From Phil1 sp964612925 (lineage in GTDB: Bacteria; Bacillota; Clostridia; Christensenellales; CAG-138), in contig CAZTFU010000003.1 of NCBI GenBank assembly GCA_964612925.1, positions 1 through 64,000 on the forward strand: DNA of 64,000 nucleotides, given 5' to 3'. Numbering within the stretch: position 1 is the stretch's first letter; the number at the start of each line of letters is the position of its first letter. The position numbers and the translations under genes are program-made. A model generated the notes under the pieces. The model made no database searches, was not told where the DNA came from, and worked only from the letters and a program-made list of their open reading frames with translations. This document shows, piece by piece, positions 43,527 through 50,843 of this stretch.

Positions 43527-44789
43527 TTATGCCGTGGGGTCGTTCACAACGCCCATGAACAGTGCGCCGTATGAGCTCTTTATGATGAATATGAACGGGC
43601 GGTCGAGTATGATGTCCGCATTGTCCTGAGGCAGAGCCGCACCTGCGTAGTCTATCTTGGTGAATGCGGCGGCCTCAACGCCCCGCTCGTCTATGGCGAT
43701 GTGCGTTTGCTGAGCTATGGATGATATGTACATTTCATCGTTATCGCATAGCTGTGAAAAATCCGCACTGTCAGTGAATGCGCTCTCCACGCCCAGCGAA
43801 CGGAGCGCAGGCACAAGGTCAAATTCCGAATCGAAACTAAACTTGGGTATTTTGAACGTTACCGTGCCGTAGCTTGATTCCTTGCCGCCTGAGAGTATCT
43901 CCTCAAGCGTGGCGGAAGATGAGAGGATATCGGCTGTGCTCACGCCCTCATCGGGGAGCACGAACAGCATAGAACCGTAGTTTTTGAGAGATACTCCCGC
44001 CGCGGTATAGTTATCGCCGTACATAAAGCTCTGTTGTTTTACCGCATTCATGAAGTCGCACTTCACTTCGCTGCCGTCCGCCTTTGTGAAGGTATCAGCG
44101 GCGGTGGAGGCTTTGTCAAAGCGGTCAATCCACTCATCCTTTAAGTAGAGCGTACTTATGATGCTCATAATTTGTTCCGCATTTACATCAAATGTGGGCG
44201 CAATGGTGCCGTGGGTCTTATCCTTTATCCAATCGGCCATTGCGTCCGCCGTGCTTTGGCTTGCAAAGTCCGCGCTGTATACCTCTGCATAGAATTGCTC
44301 CGCACTCATGTTCAGATACTCTTCATTAAAGCCCTCCGTCCCGCTCAGCCAAAGCGAATTTGCAAGCATAAGTGCCGCATTGCCGTCCGTATCATGGCTT
44401 GCAAGAACGCGGTAGACGTTGCCGCATTGCTCAGCGAGGGTCTTGGTATCGTCAAAGCCCAAAAGGGAGAGCAGCTCATCCGCCGTGTCACCATCAGCTC
44501 CGCACGCCGCCATACTTAGCGCATAATAAAGGCTCAGCGGGGAATAGCACTTGTTTTCGCTTTCGCTTGTCAAAAGAAGTCCCGCAGTCACGGCGGAAAA
44601 TGCGTTTATTGCGGCAGTCGTGCCGCCGTCAATGGGGTTTTCCTCCCTTAGGTCATACCATTTGTCAAAAGAGAGCTGCTTTACCTCGCTCACCGAGTTC
44701 AGCTCGGTGGGCTTTGTGTTTGTCGTACCCGTACAGCCGCACATAAGTAGCATACACAGGCAAAGCGCGGCAGATAAGATTCTTTTCAT
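43527..44789 (-). CDS. Serpin-family lipoprotein
   Basis: A serine-protease-inhibitor fold protein, 420 residues, probably anchored outside the cell. The ATG at 44789 is chosen because AAAGGA lies about 10 nt upstream; an ATG at 44798 is too close. A signal peptide with a Cys-rich lipobox (CMLLMCGC) is followed by a full serpin domain: YSPLSLYYALSMAACGADG, NSLWLSG, and the reactive-loop hinge IDERGVEAAAFTKID ahead of the conserved DRPFIFIIKSSYGALFMGVV. The small residues in the hinge fit an inhibitory serpin. Target unknown. Bacterial serpins in gut anaerobes are thought to block host or rival proteases. Confidence 0.93.
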   Translation of the reverse strand: MKRILSAALCLCMLLMCGCTGTTNTKPTELNSVSEVKQLSFDKWYDLREENPIDGGTTAAINAFSAVTAGLLLTSESENKCYSPLSLYYALSMAACGADGDTADELLSLLGFDDTKTLAEQCGNVYRVLASHDTDGNAALMLANSLWLSGTEGFNEEYLNMSAEQFYAEVYSADFASQSTADAMADWIKDKTHGTIAPTFDVNAEQIMSIISTLYLKDEWIDRFDKASTAADTFTKADGSEVKCDFMNAVKQQSFMYGDNYTAAGVSLKNYGSMLFVLPDEGVSTADILSSSATLEEILSGGKESSYGTVTFKIPKFSFDSEFDLVPALRSLGVESAFTDSADFSQLCDNDEMYISSIAQQTHIAIDERGVEAAAFTKIDYAGAALPQDNADIILDRPFIFIIKSSYGALFMGVVNDPTA

Positions 44790-44915
44790 ATATAGCATAT
44801 CCTTTCGCTTTTATATTAAAACGGTTAGTGCGGGGCAAAGGTTGCATATTTTTTGCCTTGACATAAGAGCACGCATAATATAGGCTAATTTTAGCATATA
44901 TTTGGAGGTATGAAT

Positions 44916-46127
44916 ATGGCTACCCATTTGATAAACCCCGCATTGCAAAGTGAACAGCGCCTTGCGGTGGGCATGATGTCGGGCACATCGGTTGACGGCA
45001 TTGATGCCGCGCTTATCGAAATAAGCGGTGACGATTCCCGACCCACAGTAAAGCTTATCGCATTTGAGAATAAGCCTTTTCCCGCCGCCGTGCGCGAGAA
45101 GATATTCGAGCTTTTCCGTAAAGAGACCGCCACGGTGGACAAGGTGGGCTACATGAACTTTCTTTTGGGGGAAATATACGCTAAGAGCGCACTGTCCATT
45201 ATCAAAAAGGGAGGTGTTCGCCCGGAGGATGTAAGCGTGATAGGCTCACACGGTCAGACCATATGGCATTCGCCCACGCCCCAAAATGATGACGGCTTTC
45301 CCGTGCGCTGCACGGTGCAGATAGGCGAAGGGAGCGTTATCGCTTCCCGCACGGGCGTTGTCACCGTGTCCGATTTCAGGGTTGCCGACATGGCCGAGGG
45401 CGGACAGGGAGCGCCTCTTGTGCCGTGGAGCGAGTATCTTCTCTACAGGCGAAGCGATGCAACAATACTGCTTCAAAACATAGGCGGCATAGGCAACATG
45501 ACCGTTTTACCCGAGGGTGCCCCAAGCGATAATGTATTTGCGTTCGACACGGGTGCGGGCAATATGATAATAGACGCGGTTGTAAGCGCCTTAACGCATG
45601 GAGAGGAAACATATGACAGGGGCGGAGAGCGTGCGGAGCGCGGCAATGTGTGCAGTGAGCTGCTCTCACTCCTTCAGCAGGATGAATACTACACTTGTCC
45701 CCTGCCCAAAACCACGGGCAGGGAGCGTTTCGGCACACAATATACTCAAAAGATACTCGAGTGGCGCAGAGCGCATTCATTAAGCGACAATGACCTTGTG
45801 GCCACGGTTACGGAGCTTACCGCGTGGAGCATTTGTGCCGCATATGAGCATTATGTTCTGCCGAAATACAGGGCAAGCGAGCTTATTGTCGGCGGCGGCG
45901 GCAGTTACAATAAGACCCTTATGAAAATGCTGTCTTCCCGCTTTGCGCCCCTTGGCGTTGCCGTGCGCACGCAGGAGGACATGGGCTTGAGCAGCGATGC
46001 AAAGGAGGCCGTTGCCTTCGCCCTGCTTGCAGATGCTTGTGTACGCGGCAAAGCAAACACGCTGCCGAGCGTGACGGGCGCGCGCAAGCAATCCATAATG
46101 GGCAAGATATCGCTGCCGTGGAAGTAG
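44916..46127 (+). CDS. anmK: Anhydro-N-acetylmuramic acid kinase
   Basis: Phosphorylates 1,6-anhydro-MurNAc during cell-wall recycling, giving MurNAc-6-P. About 403 residues. Seen: GMMSGTSVDGIDAALIE (nucleotide-binding start), GSHGQTIWHSP, RVADMAEGGQGAPLVPW, FDTGAGNMIID and ELIVGGGGSYNKTLM. GGAGG is 8 nt from the ATG at 44916 and only 2 nt from an ATG at 44910, so the later one is preferred. MurQ is not in the window. A TTGACA at 44868 may be its -35 box. The iteron element begins 13 nt after its stop. Confidence 0.96.
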   Translation: MATHLINPALQSEQRLAVGMMSGTSVDGIDAALIEISGDDSRPTVKLIAFENKPFPAAVREKIFELFRKETATVDKVGYMNFLLGEIYAKSALSIIKKGGVRPEDVSVIGSHGQTIWHSPTPQNDDGFPVRCTVQIGEGSVIASRTGVVTVSDFRVADMAEGGQGAPLVPWSEYLLYRRSDATILLQNIGGIGNMTVLPEGAPSDNVFAFDTGAGNMIIDAVVSALTHGEETYDRGGERAERGNVCSELLSLLQQDEYYTCPLPKTTGRERFGTQYTQKILEWRRAHSLSDNDLVATVTELTAWSICAAYEHYVLPKYRASELIVGGGGSYNKTLMKMLSSRFAPLGVAVRTQEDMGLSSDAKEAVAFALLADACVRGKANTLPSVTGARKQSIMGKISLPWK

Positions 46128-46140
46128 GGAGAGACTCTCC

Positions 46141-46268
46141 GTAAAACCATCGTCCAATCGTCCAATCGTCCAAAATGTAGATATTTAGGCATTTTTTCAG
46201 GGTCGATAGCAGGGACGATAGATTTTATCGACCCTGTTGCGTCCCTTGCCGTCACTCGTTCGTGCACA
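46141..46268 (+). repeat. Left inverted repeat of the iteron element
   Basis: Carries ATCGTCCA x3 (from 46149), GATATTTAGGCATTTTTTC, a degenerate pair of GTCGAT/ATCGAC boxes, and CCGTCACTCGTTCGTGCACA. Its inner part encodes the last residues and stop of the RepA-like protein. Confidence 0.85.
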
Positions 46269-47445
46269 AAGAGCAGAGTGATTCACTTATCTCCTCCTGC
46301 TCTCCATTTATACCCTGTTTTACAAGCCGCACGCCTCGTATGCCGTTCCTCTTTACTCCGCACTCGGCCTTGAGCGCAAGCTCGCAGCCGTGGCGGGACA
46401 TGAATGCGTTTATCTCGTTCACAAGCACTCGCGCCGTGGCGGGTGGTGTGCCGCCGTTCTCCCGTATGCCGTTCATTATGCTTGCATATGAAATGAACAC
46501 GCTTCTCTCATCATTTGCATTTGCCGCAAGGCAAAGCGTTATGCCAAGGGGGCTTGTCACCTCATAGGCCGTCTCCTTGTCCTTTATGCGGTCAACGCGC
46601 CACAGCCCGTTATCAAACACGAGCGGCACGTCATCAAAGGCAATATCTCGCCCTACGCCGCTCAATACGGCGTCATTGCCGCCGCGCTTTCGGTCAAGAA
46701 GAAGCGTGGTATCCGCCGCGCCCATGAGACCTGTAGAGCCCGATACCTTCTCATACGGGTCATCCGTCTGCCTTAGCTTATTTGTGTGGTGAACAAGCAC
46801 CACCGCAACCGAGTAGCGGCTTGCAAAGCCCTTGAGAAGCCGCATAAAGCGGTAATCTGCGGCATAGGCGTTCACTCCGCCGCCCGATATGCCGCGTATC
46901 ACCTGCAGCGTATCTATCACGATAACGCTCGGGTTGAGGTGCGCATTATTCTCCTTCACATTCTTGTCAAAGGCGGAAGATAGCCTGTCAAGAAAGCCCT
47001 CGTCTATCGTGGGGGACTCGAATATGAATGTCAAGTCCGCCGCATCGGCATTCACCGCCCCGCCGCTCAGGCGCATAAGGCGCTTTTTCATGCGGTACGC
47101 GCTATCCTCAAGCGCAAAGTACCACACGCGGCCTCGCTCTGTCGCCCTGTCGAGAAAGCTCTTTCCCAGTGCGATAGATAGGCACATATCAAGCACAAGC
47201 CAGCTTTTGCCTATCTTGCTTGCCCCGACAAGCAGCGTTACGCCCGGCACGATAAGCCCCTCAACTATCTGCCGTGGCGCTTTGAACGCAAAGCTTGAGA
47301 GAGTAAGGGCATTTATACTGCTCTCAGCGCTTTTGGCAAGCTTTTTGTCAGGCTCGATACCCTCATCGTTTATATCTATGCTGAGGGTACAGCTCTCCTT
47401 TTTGTCTTTGCCGTCAGTGGGCAAAGGAAAAATGTTTTCGTTCAC
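46252..47445 (-). CDS. RepA-like hexameric-helicase-type ATPase
   Basis: About 397 residues. A GTG start at 47445 is chosen because AAGGAGG lies 8 nt upstream; a longer frame from 47631 would run through the iterons. Walker A is GASKIGKSW (residues 74-82), then YFALEDSAYRMKKRL, Walker B SVIVIDTLQVIRG, and VVLVHHTNK with the GSTGLMGAADTTLLL motif. This is the RecA/DnaB-like fold of plasmid RepA helicases and related AAA_25 proteins of mobile elements. The C-terminal ~90 residues (winged-helix-like) may bind DNA. No primase or nuclease motif was seen. Confidence 0.85.
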   Translation of the reverse strand: MNENIFPLPTDGKDKKESCTLSIDINDEGIEPDKKLAKSAESSINALTLSSFAFKAPRQIVEGLIVPGVTLLVGASKIGKSWLVLDMCLSIALGKSFLDRATERGRVWYFALEDSAYRMKKRLMRLSGGAVNADAADLTFIFESPTIDEGFLDRLSSAFDKNVKENNAHLNPSVIVIDTLQVIRGISGGGVNAYAADYRFMRLLKGFASRYSVAVVLVHHTNKLRQTDDPYEKVSGSTGLMGAADTTLLLDRKRGGNDAVLSGVGRDIAFDDVPLVFDNGLWRVDRIKDKETAYEVTSPLGITLCLAANANDERSVFISYASIMNGIRENGGTPPATARVLVNEINAFMSRHGCELALKAECGVKRNGIRGVRLVKQGINGEQEEISESLCSLCTNE

Positions 47446-47600
47446 AAATGAACCTCCTTGTATAAAAATAGACGGAAAGAGATATAGAAAAAGCCCCTCA
47501 TCCGCAGTGGATGAAGGGCTAAAGGCCATACCTATTATTCCGTCATAAAGATTATAACATGAGCAAAGAGGCATTGCGAGGGCAAAAAAATCGCATTTTT

Positions 47601-47666
47601 TGCGCACAAAATGTGCACGAAATGGGTGCAAAACGGGTGCAAATTGTGCACGAAATGTGCACGAAC
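47601..47666. repeat. Six tandem 11-bp iterons
   Basis: TGCGCACAAAA, TGTGCACGAAA, TGGGTGCAAAA, CGGGTGCAAAT, TGTGCACGAAA, TGTGCACGAAC, with no gaps. Position upstream of a RepA-like gene matches iteron-type replication origins. The last unit enters the right inverted repeat. Confidence 0.75.
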
Positions 47667-47782
47667 GAGTGACGGCAAGGGACGCATCAGGGTCGATAAA
47701 CTTATCGACCCTGACATCGACCCTGAAAAAATGCCCAAATATCTACATTTTGGACGATTGGACGATTGGACGATGGTTTTAC
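47656..47782 (-). repeat. Right inverted repeat of the iteron element
   Basis: Includes GGGTCGATAA-ACT-TATCGACCC as a near-perfect inner palindrome, another ATCGACCC, and three ATTGGACG-type boxes; it ends GATGGTTTTAC. Its last bases supply the stop codon of the cyclophilin gene (47779-47781). Confidence 0.85.
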
Positions 47783-48282
47783 ATCTTCTCGGGTTCCTCA
47801 ATCTCGCCCTCGTCCACAACGCTTACGGTCTTTATGCGCTGCTCAATGAGCGGCTTATCCCTGAAATCGGTGGGCGCGGCGGCTATTGCGTCCACCGTAT
47901 CCATGCCGAGAGTAACGCGCCCGAAGGCGGCATACTGCCCGTCAAGGTGCGGCGCGTTTTGGTGCATTATAAAGAACTGACTGCCCGCGCTGTTCGGGTC
48001 CATTGCGCGTGCCATTGATATTACGCCGCGCGTGTGCTTGAGGGGGTTGTCAAAGCCGTTTGCGCGGAATTCGCCGCGTATGCTGTAGTCAGGTCCGCCC
48101 ATGCCCGTGCCCTCGGGGCAGCCGCCCTGTATCATAAAGCCGGGAATTACACGGTGGAATATAAGTCCGTCATAAAACCCCTTTGAAGCAAGGCTTAAAA
48201 AGTTTTTGACCGTGTTGGGTGCGGCAGACCTGTCCATTTCAAGCGTTATCTTGCCGCCGTTTTCCATTTCGATAATGACCAT
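47779..48282 (-). CDS. Cyclophilin-type peptidyl-prolyl isomerase
   Basis: 167 residues, single-domain cytoplasmic PpiB-type isomerase that speeds proline cis-trans steps in folding. Typical motifs: FHRVIPGFMIQGGCPEGTGMGG, GVISMARAMDPNSAGSQFFIMH, AFGRVTLGMDTVDAIA. AAGGAG precedes the ATG. The TAA stop lies in the terminal bases of the iteron element, so the original C-terminus may have been a few residues longer. Confidence 0.96.
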   Translation of the reverse strand: MVIIEMENGGKITLEMDRSAAPNTVKNFLSLASKGFYDGLIFHRVIPGFMIQGGCPEGTGMGGPDYSIRGEFRANGFDNPLKHTRGVISMARAMDPNSAGSQFFIMHQNAPHLDGQYAAFGRVTLGMDTVDAIAAAPTDFRDKPLIEQRIKTVSVVDEGEIEEPEKM

Positions 48283-48339
48283 TTGGTTTTGTCTCCTTTT
48301 GTTTATTATTTATTCCCCCCGCGTGCAAAGCGGGGTAAT

Positions 48340-49551
48340 TCACGCATACAAAAAGTTCATCGACAGTGCACCGTATATGTTGAACGCCACGCCGAACACC
48401 GCCGCCGCGTATTCCCACGGCTTTAGGTGCTTCTCTCCCCCGCCGCTTCGGCACATATAGCCAAGCGCAAGCGGCAGTAGGTCACACGTGTACCTTGCCC
48501 CGAACTGCCACCCGCCAAACGTTTTATGCATACAAAGGCAAAATAGCATTATCACCATCGCCACGAGTATGCACACGCGCACGGCATTCACATCTCGCCG
48601 CCTTATGTTGCGCACTATTGCGGCGAAAAACGGCAGAAACAGCGGATTCGCCACAAAGAACATAAACCCGTCAAAGTACGAATACTCAAGCGACAGTTCA
48701 CTATTCAGCGTAACCGGGCGCAGTATGCGCACAATGTTTTCCCACACATAGCGCAAATTGAACTGGCCAAACTCGCTTTCGGTAAACTCGGGCAAATAAT
48801 TGTGCCCGAACTCAAGGGGATTGCCAAAGCGAATATAGTTGTACCAAAGCAGAGCCGCCGCAACGGCCGCCGCGCCTATCCATGTGCGCCACTGCTTAAA
48901 AAATGCCGCTTTTCCGAGAGATTTTACGCGCATATATTGCCACGCCGCAAGCGGAAGAAAGGCCACCGCCGCAAAGGGTCTGCACCCGACAGCAAGGGCT
49001 GTAAGCGTATATGATATGCCCGCTTTGCCCGCGTATGCCGCATTGGCCGCCATAAGCAGTAACAGCATCATCAAGCTCTGCGCCATGAACCACACGCCGC
49101 CCATGGTGCTCATCCACATCATGTTGCTTCCGAATGTGATAAACAGGGCAAGAATAGCACTGTCCTTGGCATTATACCCCGCACGAGCGCACAACTTAAA
49201 CGCTTCACACGCGCACAGCAGCGTTATTACCATTATAATAAGATTATTGGGCGTGTTCTCCCCGAAAATGAGCACAAATGGCAGCATTATAACGCTTGGG
49301 AACGGCGGGAAGGAGCAATAATATTTGCCCTCATACACGGCAAGCTCAAGATAGCTTATATCCTCGCCTATATCGCACCGCCCCTCAAGCCACGCCTTTG
49401 CCTGCAAAGTGTAGCTGTCCCACGGGCAATGGGCAAGCAGTGTGCCGCCAAGCAGGTCATGAAGGAGCACATAGCAAAGCAGCATAAAGCCGATAAGCGC
49501 GGCAAGGGATGTGCGGTATTGCTTTCTTGTATCGCCCTTTATGCCTTCCAT
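48340..49551 (-). CDS. GT-C-like polytopic membrane protein
   Basis: 403 residues, about 9-11 membrane helices. After the first helix comes a short external loop with WDSYTLQAKAWLEGRCDIGE, then YYCSFPPFPSVIMLPFV. This resembles the GT-C glycosyltransferase or mannosyltransferase layout, with an acidic residue in loop 1, and matches proteins often annotated only as membrane proteins. Donor and acceptor unknown. It overlaps the end of the butyrate kinase gene by 13 nt, so the two are co-transcribed. Confidence 0.7.
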   Translation of the reverse strand: MEGIKGDTRKQYRTSLAALIGFMLLCYVLLHDLLGGTLLAHCPWDSYTLQAKAWLEGRCDIGEDISYLELAVYEGKYYCSFPPFPSVIMLPFVLIFGENTPNNLIIMVITLLCACEAFKLCARAGYNAKDSAILALFITFGSNMMWMSTMGGVWFMAQSLMMLLLLMAANAAYAGKAGISYTLTALAVGCRPFAAVAFLPLAAWQYMRVKSLGKAAFFKQWRTWIGAAAVAAALLWYNYIRFGNPLEFGHNYLPEFTESEFGQFNLRYVWENIVRILRPVTLNSELSLEYSYFDGFMFFVANPLFLPFFAAIVRNIRRRDVNAVRVCILVAMVIMLFCLCMHKTFGGWQFGARYTCDLLPLALGYMCRSGGGEKHLKPWEYAAAVFGVAFNIYGALSMNFLYA

Positions 49552-50615
49552 ACGAATGTATTGGGCTTCTCCTGCCCACGCAACACCCTAAGTGCGCCCG
49601 CAGAGAGTGCCTCAAGCTCAAATTCGCCCGCCATTACCTCAACGGGAGCAATCCAGTCAACCCTGTGCGCTATGCCTTGAGTGAGAAGGCGTGAGTGTGC
49701 CGCCCCGCCCGTGAGTATTATCCTGTCCACCTTGCCCGAAACCGCCGCCGCAAGGGAAGCTATCCCCTTTGCAAGCGAATACGCCATTGCGTCAAGCACA
49801 AGGGAAGCGTGAGTATCACCCGAAGCTATCATTTTTTCAACCTCACGCACATCGCTTGTGCCAAGGTGAGCCTTAAGTCCCGCATTGCCGCGCACAAGCT
49901 TTGCAAGCTGAGCCTCGGTATATTTTCCGCTGCAGCAAAGCGCAACAAGCGGAGCCGCCTGCAGTGCACCGCAGCGTTCGGGACCGAAGCCCGCATCATC
50001 ATCGCTGTACATATCAATACTGCGCCCCTTGTCAAACAGCCACACGCTCACCCCGCCGCCTAAGTGCTGTACAATGAACGTGCACTCTTCAAACGGCTTA
50101 TTGAGCACGGTTTCGGCGCATTTTCGCGCCATTGCGCGTGTGTTCAGCGCGTGGCCGCGGCTCTCTCTCGGCAGCTCGGGCAGTCCGCTTATGTGGGCAA
50201 CATCACTCATCTCATCAACGCTTACGCAGTCGTATATCATTGCGGGTATGTTGAGCGGAGTGGCTATCGCATGAGCCACGGCACAGCCCACGTTTGAAAT
50301 ATGCTCACCCACCAAATGGTCACTGTTTACAAAGGCAAGCATATCCTCATTCACCATGTATGCGCCCGTTTTGCACGGCGGGAACATCCCCCCTCGGGAA
50401 ACGATACATTTCAGCGTATCAAGCTCTATGCCGCGCTCTGCAAGCTCACAAAGTACGCACTCCTTTCTGAAATCAAGCTGGTCTATCGCCCGCTGAAAAC
50501 GGGCAGTATCTGACTGCTTATGCTCTATGCTCGTGCGAAAAAGCTCACATTCGCCGTCAAACACGGCCATTTTTGTTGATGTTGAGCCCGGGTTTATCAC
50601 CAAAATGCGTTCCAT
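49539..50615 (-). CDS. buk: Butyrate kinase
   Basis: Acetokinase-family enzyme making butyrate and ATP from butyryl phosphate. 358 residues, the usual buk length. Seen: ILVINPGSTSTKMAVFDG at the N-terminus, FIVQHLGGGVSVWLFDKGR, and RIILTGGAAHSRLLTQGI near the end. Phosphotransbutyrylase (ptb), its usual neighbour, is not in the window. Close relatives that act on branched-chain acyl phosphates exist, so the substrate is likely but not certain. Confidence 0.93.
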   Translation of the reverse strand: MERILVINPGSTSTKMAVFDGECELFRTSIEHKQSDTARFQRAIDQLDFRKECVLCELAERGIELDTLKCIVSRGGMFPPCKTGAYMVNEDMLAFVNSDHLVGEHISNVGCAVAHAIATPLNIPAMIYDCVSVDEMSDVAHISGLPELPRESRGHALNTRAMARKCAETVLNKPFEECTFIVQHLGGGVSVWLFDKGRSIDMYSDDDAGFGPERCGALQAAPLVALCCSGKYTEAQLAKLVRGNAGLKAHLGTSDVREVEKMIASGDTHASLVLDAMAYSLAKGIASLAAAVSGKVDRIILTGGAAHSRLLTQGIAHRVDWIAPVEVMAGEFELEALSAGALRVLRGQEKPNTFVWKA

Positions 50616-50651
50616 AAATGCATTCCTCCGATGCTGATTGCTATAAGTTAG

Positions 50652-50698
50652 ATTTTACCACAAAGGCATAATATTCTCCATATAAAAAAGGAGAATAT
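50652..50698 (-). promoter_or_regulatory. Promoter region of buk with inverted repeat
   Basis: A minus-strand TAAAAT (50652-50657) could be the -10 box. A perfect 9-bp inverted repeat ATATTCTCC/GGAGAATAT (50671-50698) covers the expected -35 area, as an operator would. Confidence 0.4.
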
Positions 50699-50770
50699 AT
50701 CCTTACAGCGTCAAAGCGTATTCGCCCACGGAGCAAGGGCAATAAAATTTGCTTTTGCGATAAATAAATG

Positions 50771-50799
50771 GTGCTTTTTTGCTTTGTATGAGTTATAAT
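50771..50799 (+). promoter_or_regulatory. Promoter of pnp
   Basis: TATAAT at 50794-50799 is exact; the -35 (GTGCTT, 17 nt upstream) is weak. Confidence 0.5.
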
Positions 50800-50843
50800 G
50801 AGTGCGTATGAATAAAAATGGATTTGAAGAAGGAGAAAATGCA

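Larger units (their letters stand above)
46141..47782. mobile_element. 1.64-kb iteron element with long inverted repeats
   Basis: The outer ends are GTAAAACCATCGTCCAATCG at 46141 and its reverse complement ending at 47782. The inverted repeats are ~127 bp (46141-46268 and 47656-47782), almost identical. Each contains three tandem ATCGTCCA boxes and GGGTCGAT/ATCGACCC boxes. Inside lies one gene (RepA-like ATPase, minus strand) and six tandem 11-bp iterons (47601-47666). No transposase, integrase or clear target-site duplication was seen. It lies between anmK and the cyclophilin gene, right up to the latter's stop codon. Confidence 0.8.

Noticed and set aside
47446..47631. Longer N-terminus of the RepA-like ATPase
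   Set aside because: The extension is translated iteron and flank DNA, and a strong ribosome site lies at the internal GTG.
46128..47795. Target-site duplication around the iteron element
   Set aside because: The flanks (GACTCTCC on the left, ATCTTCTC on the right) share no direct repeat of convincing length.
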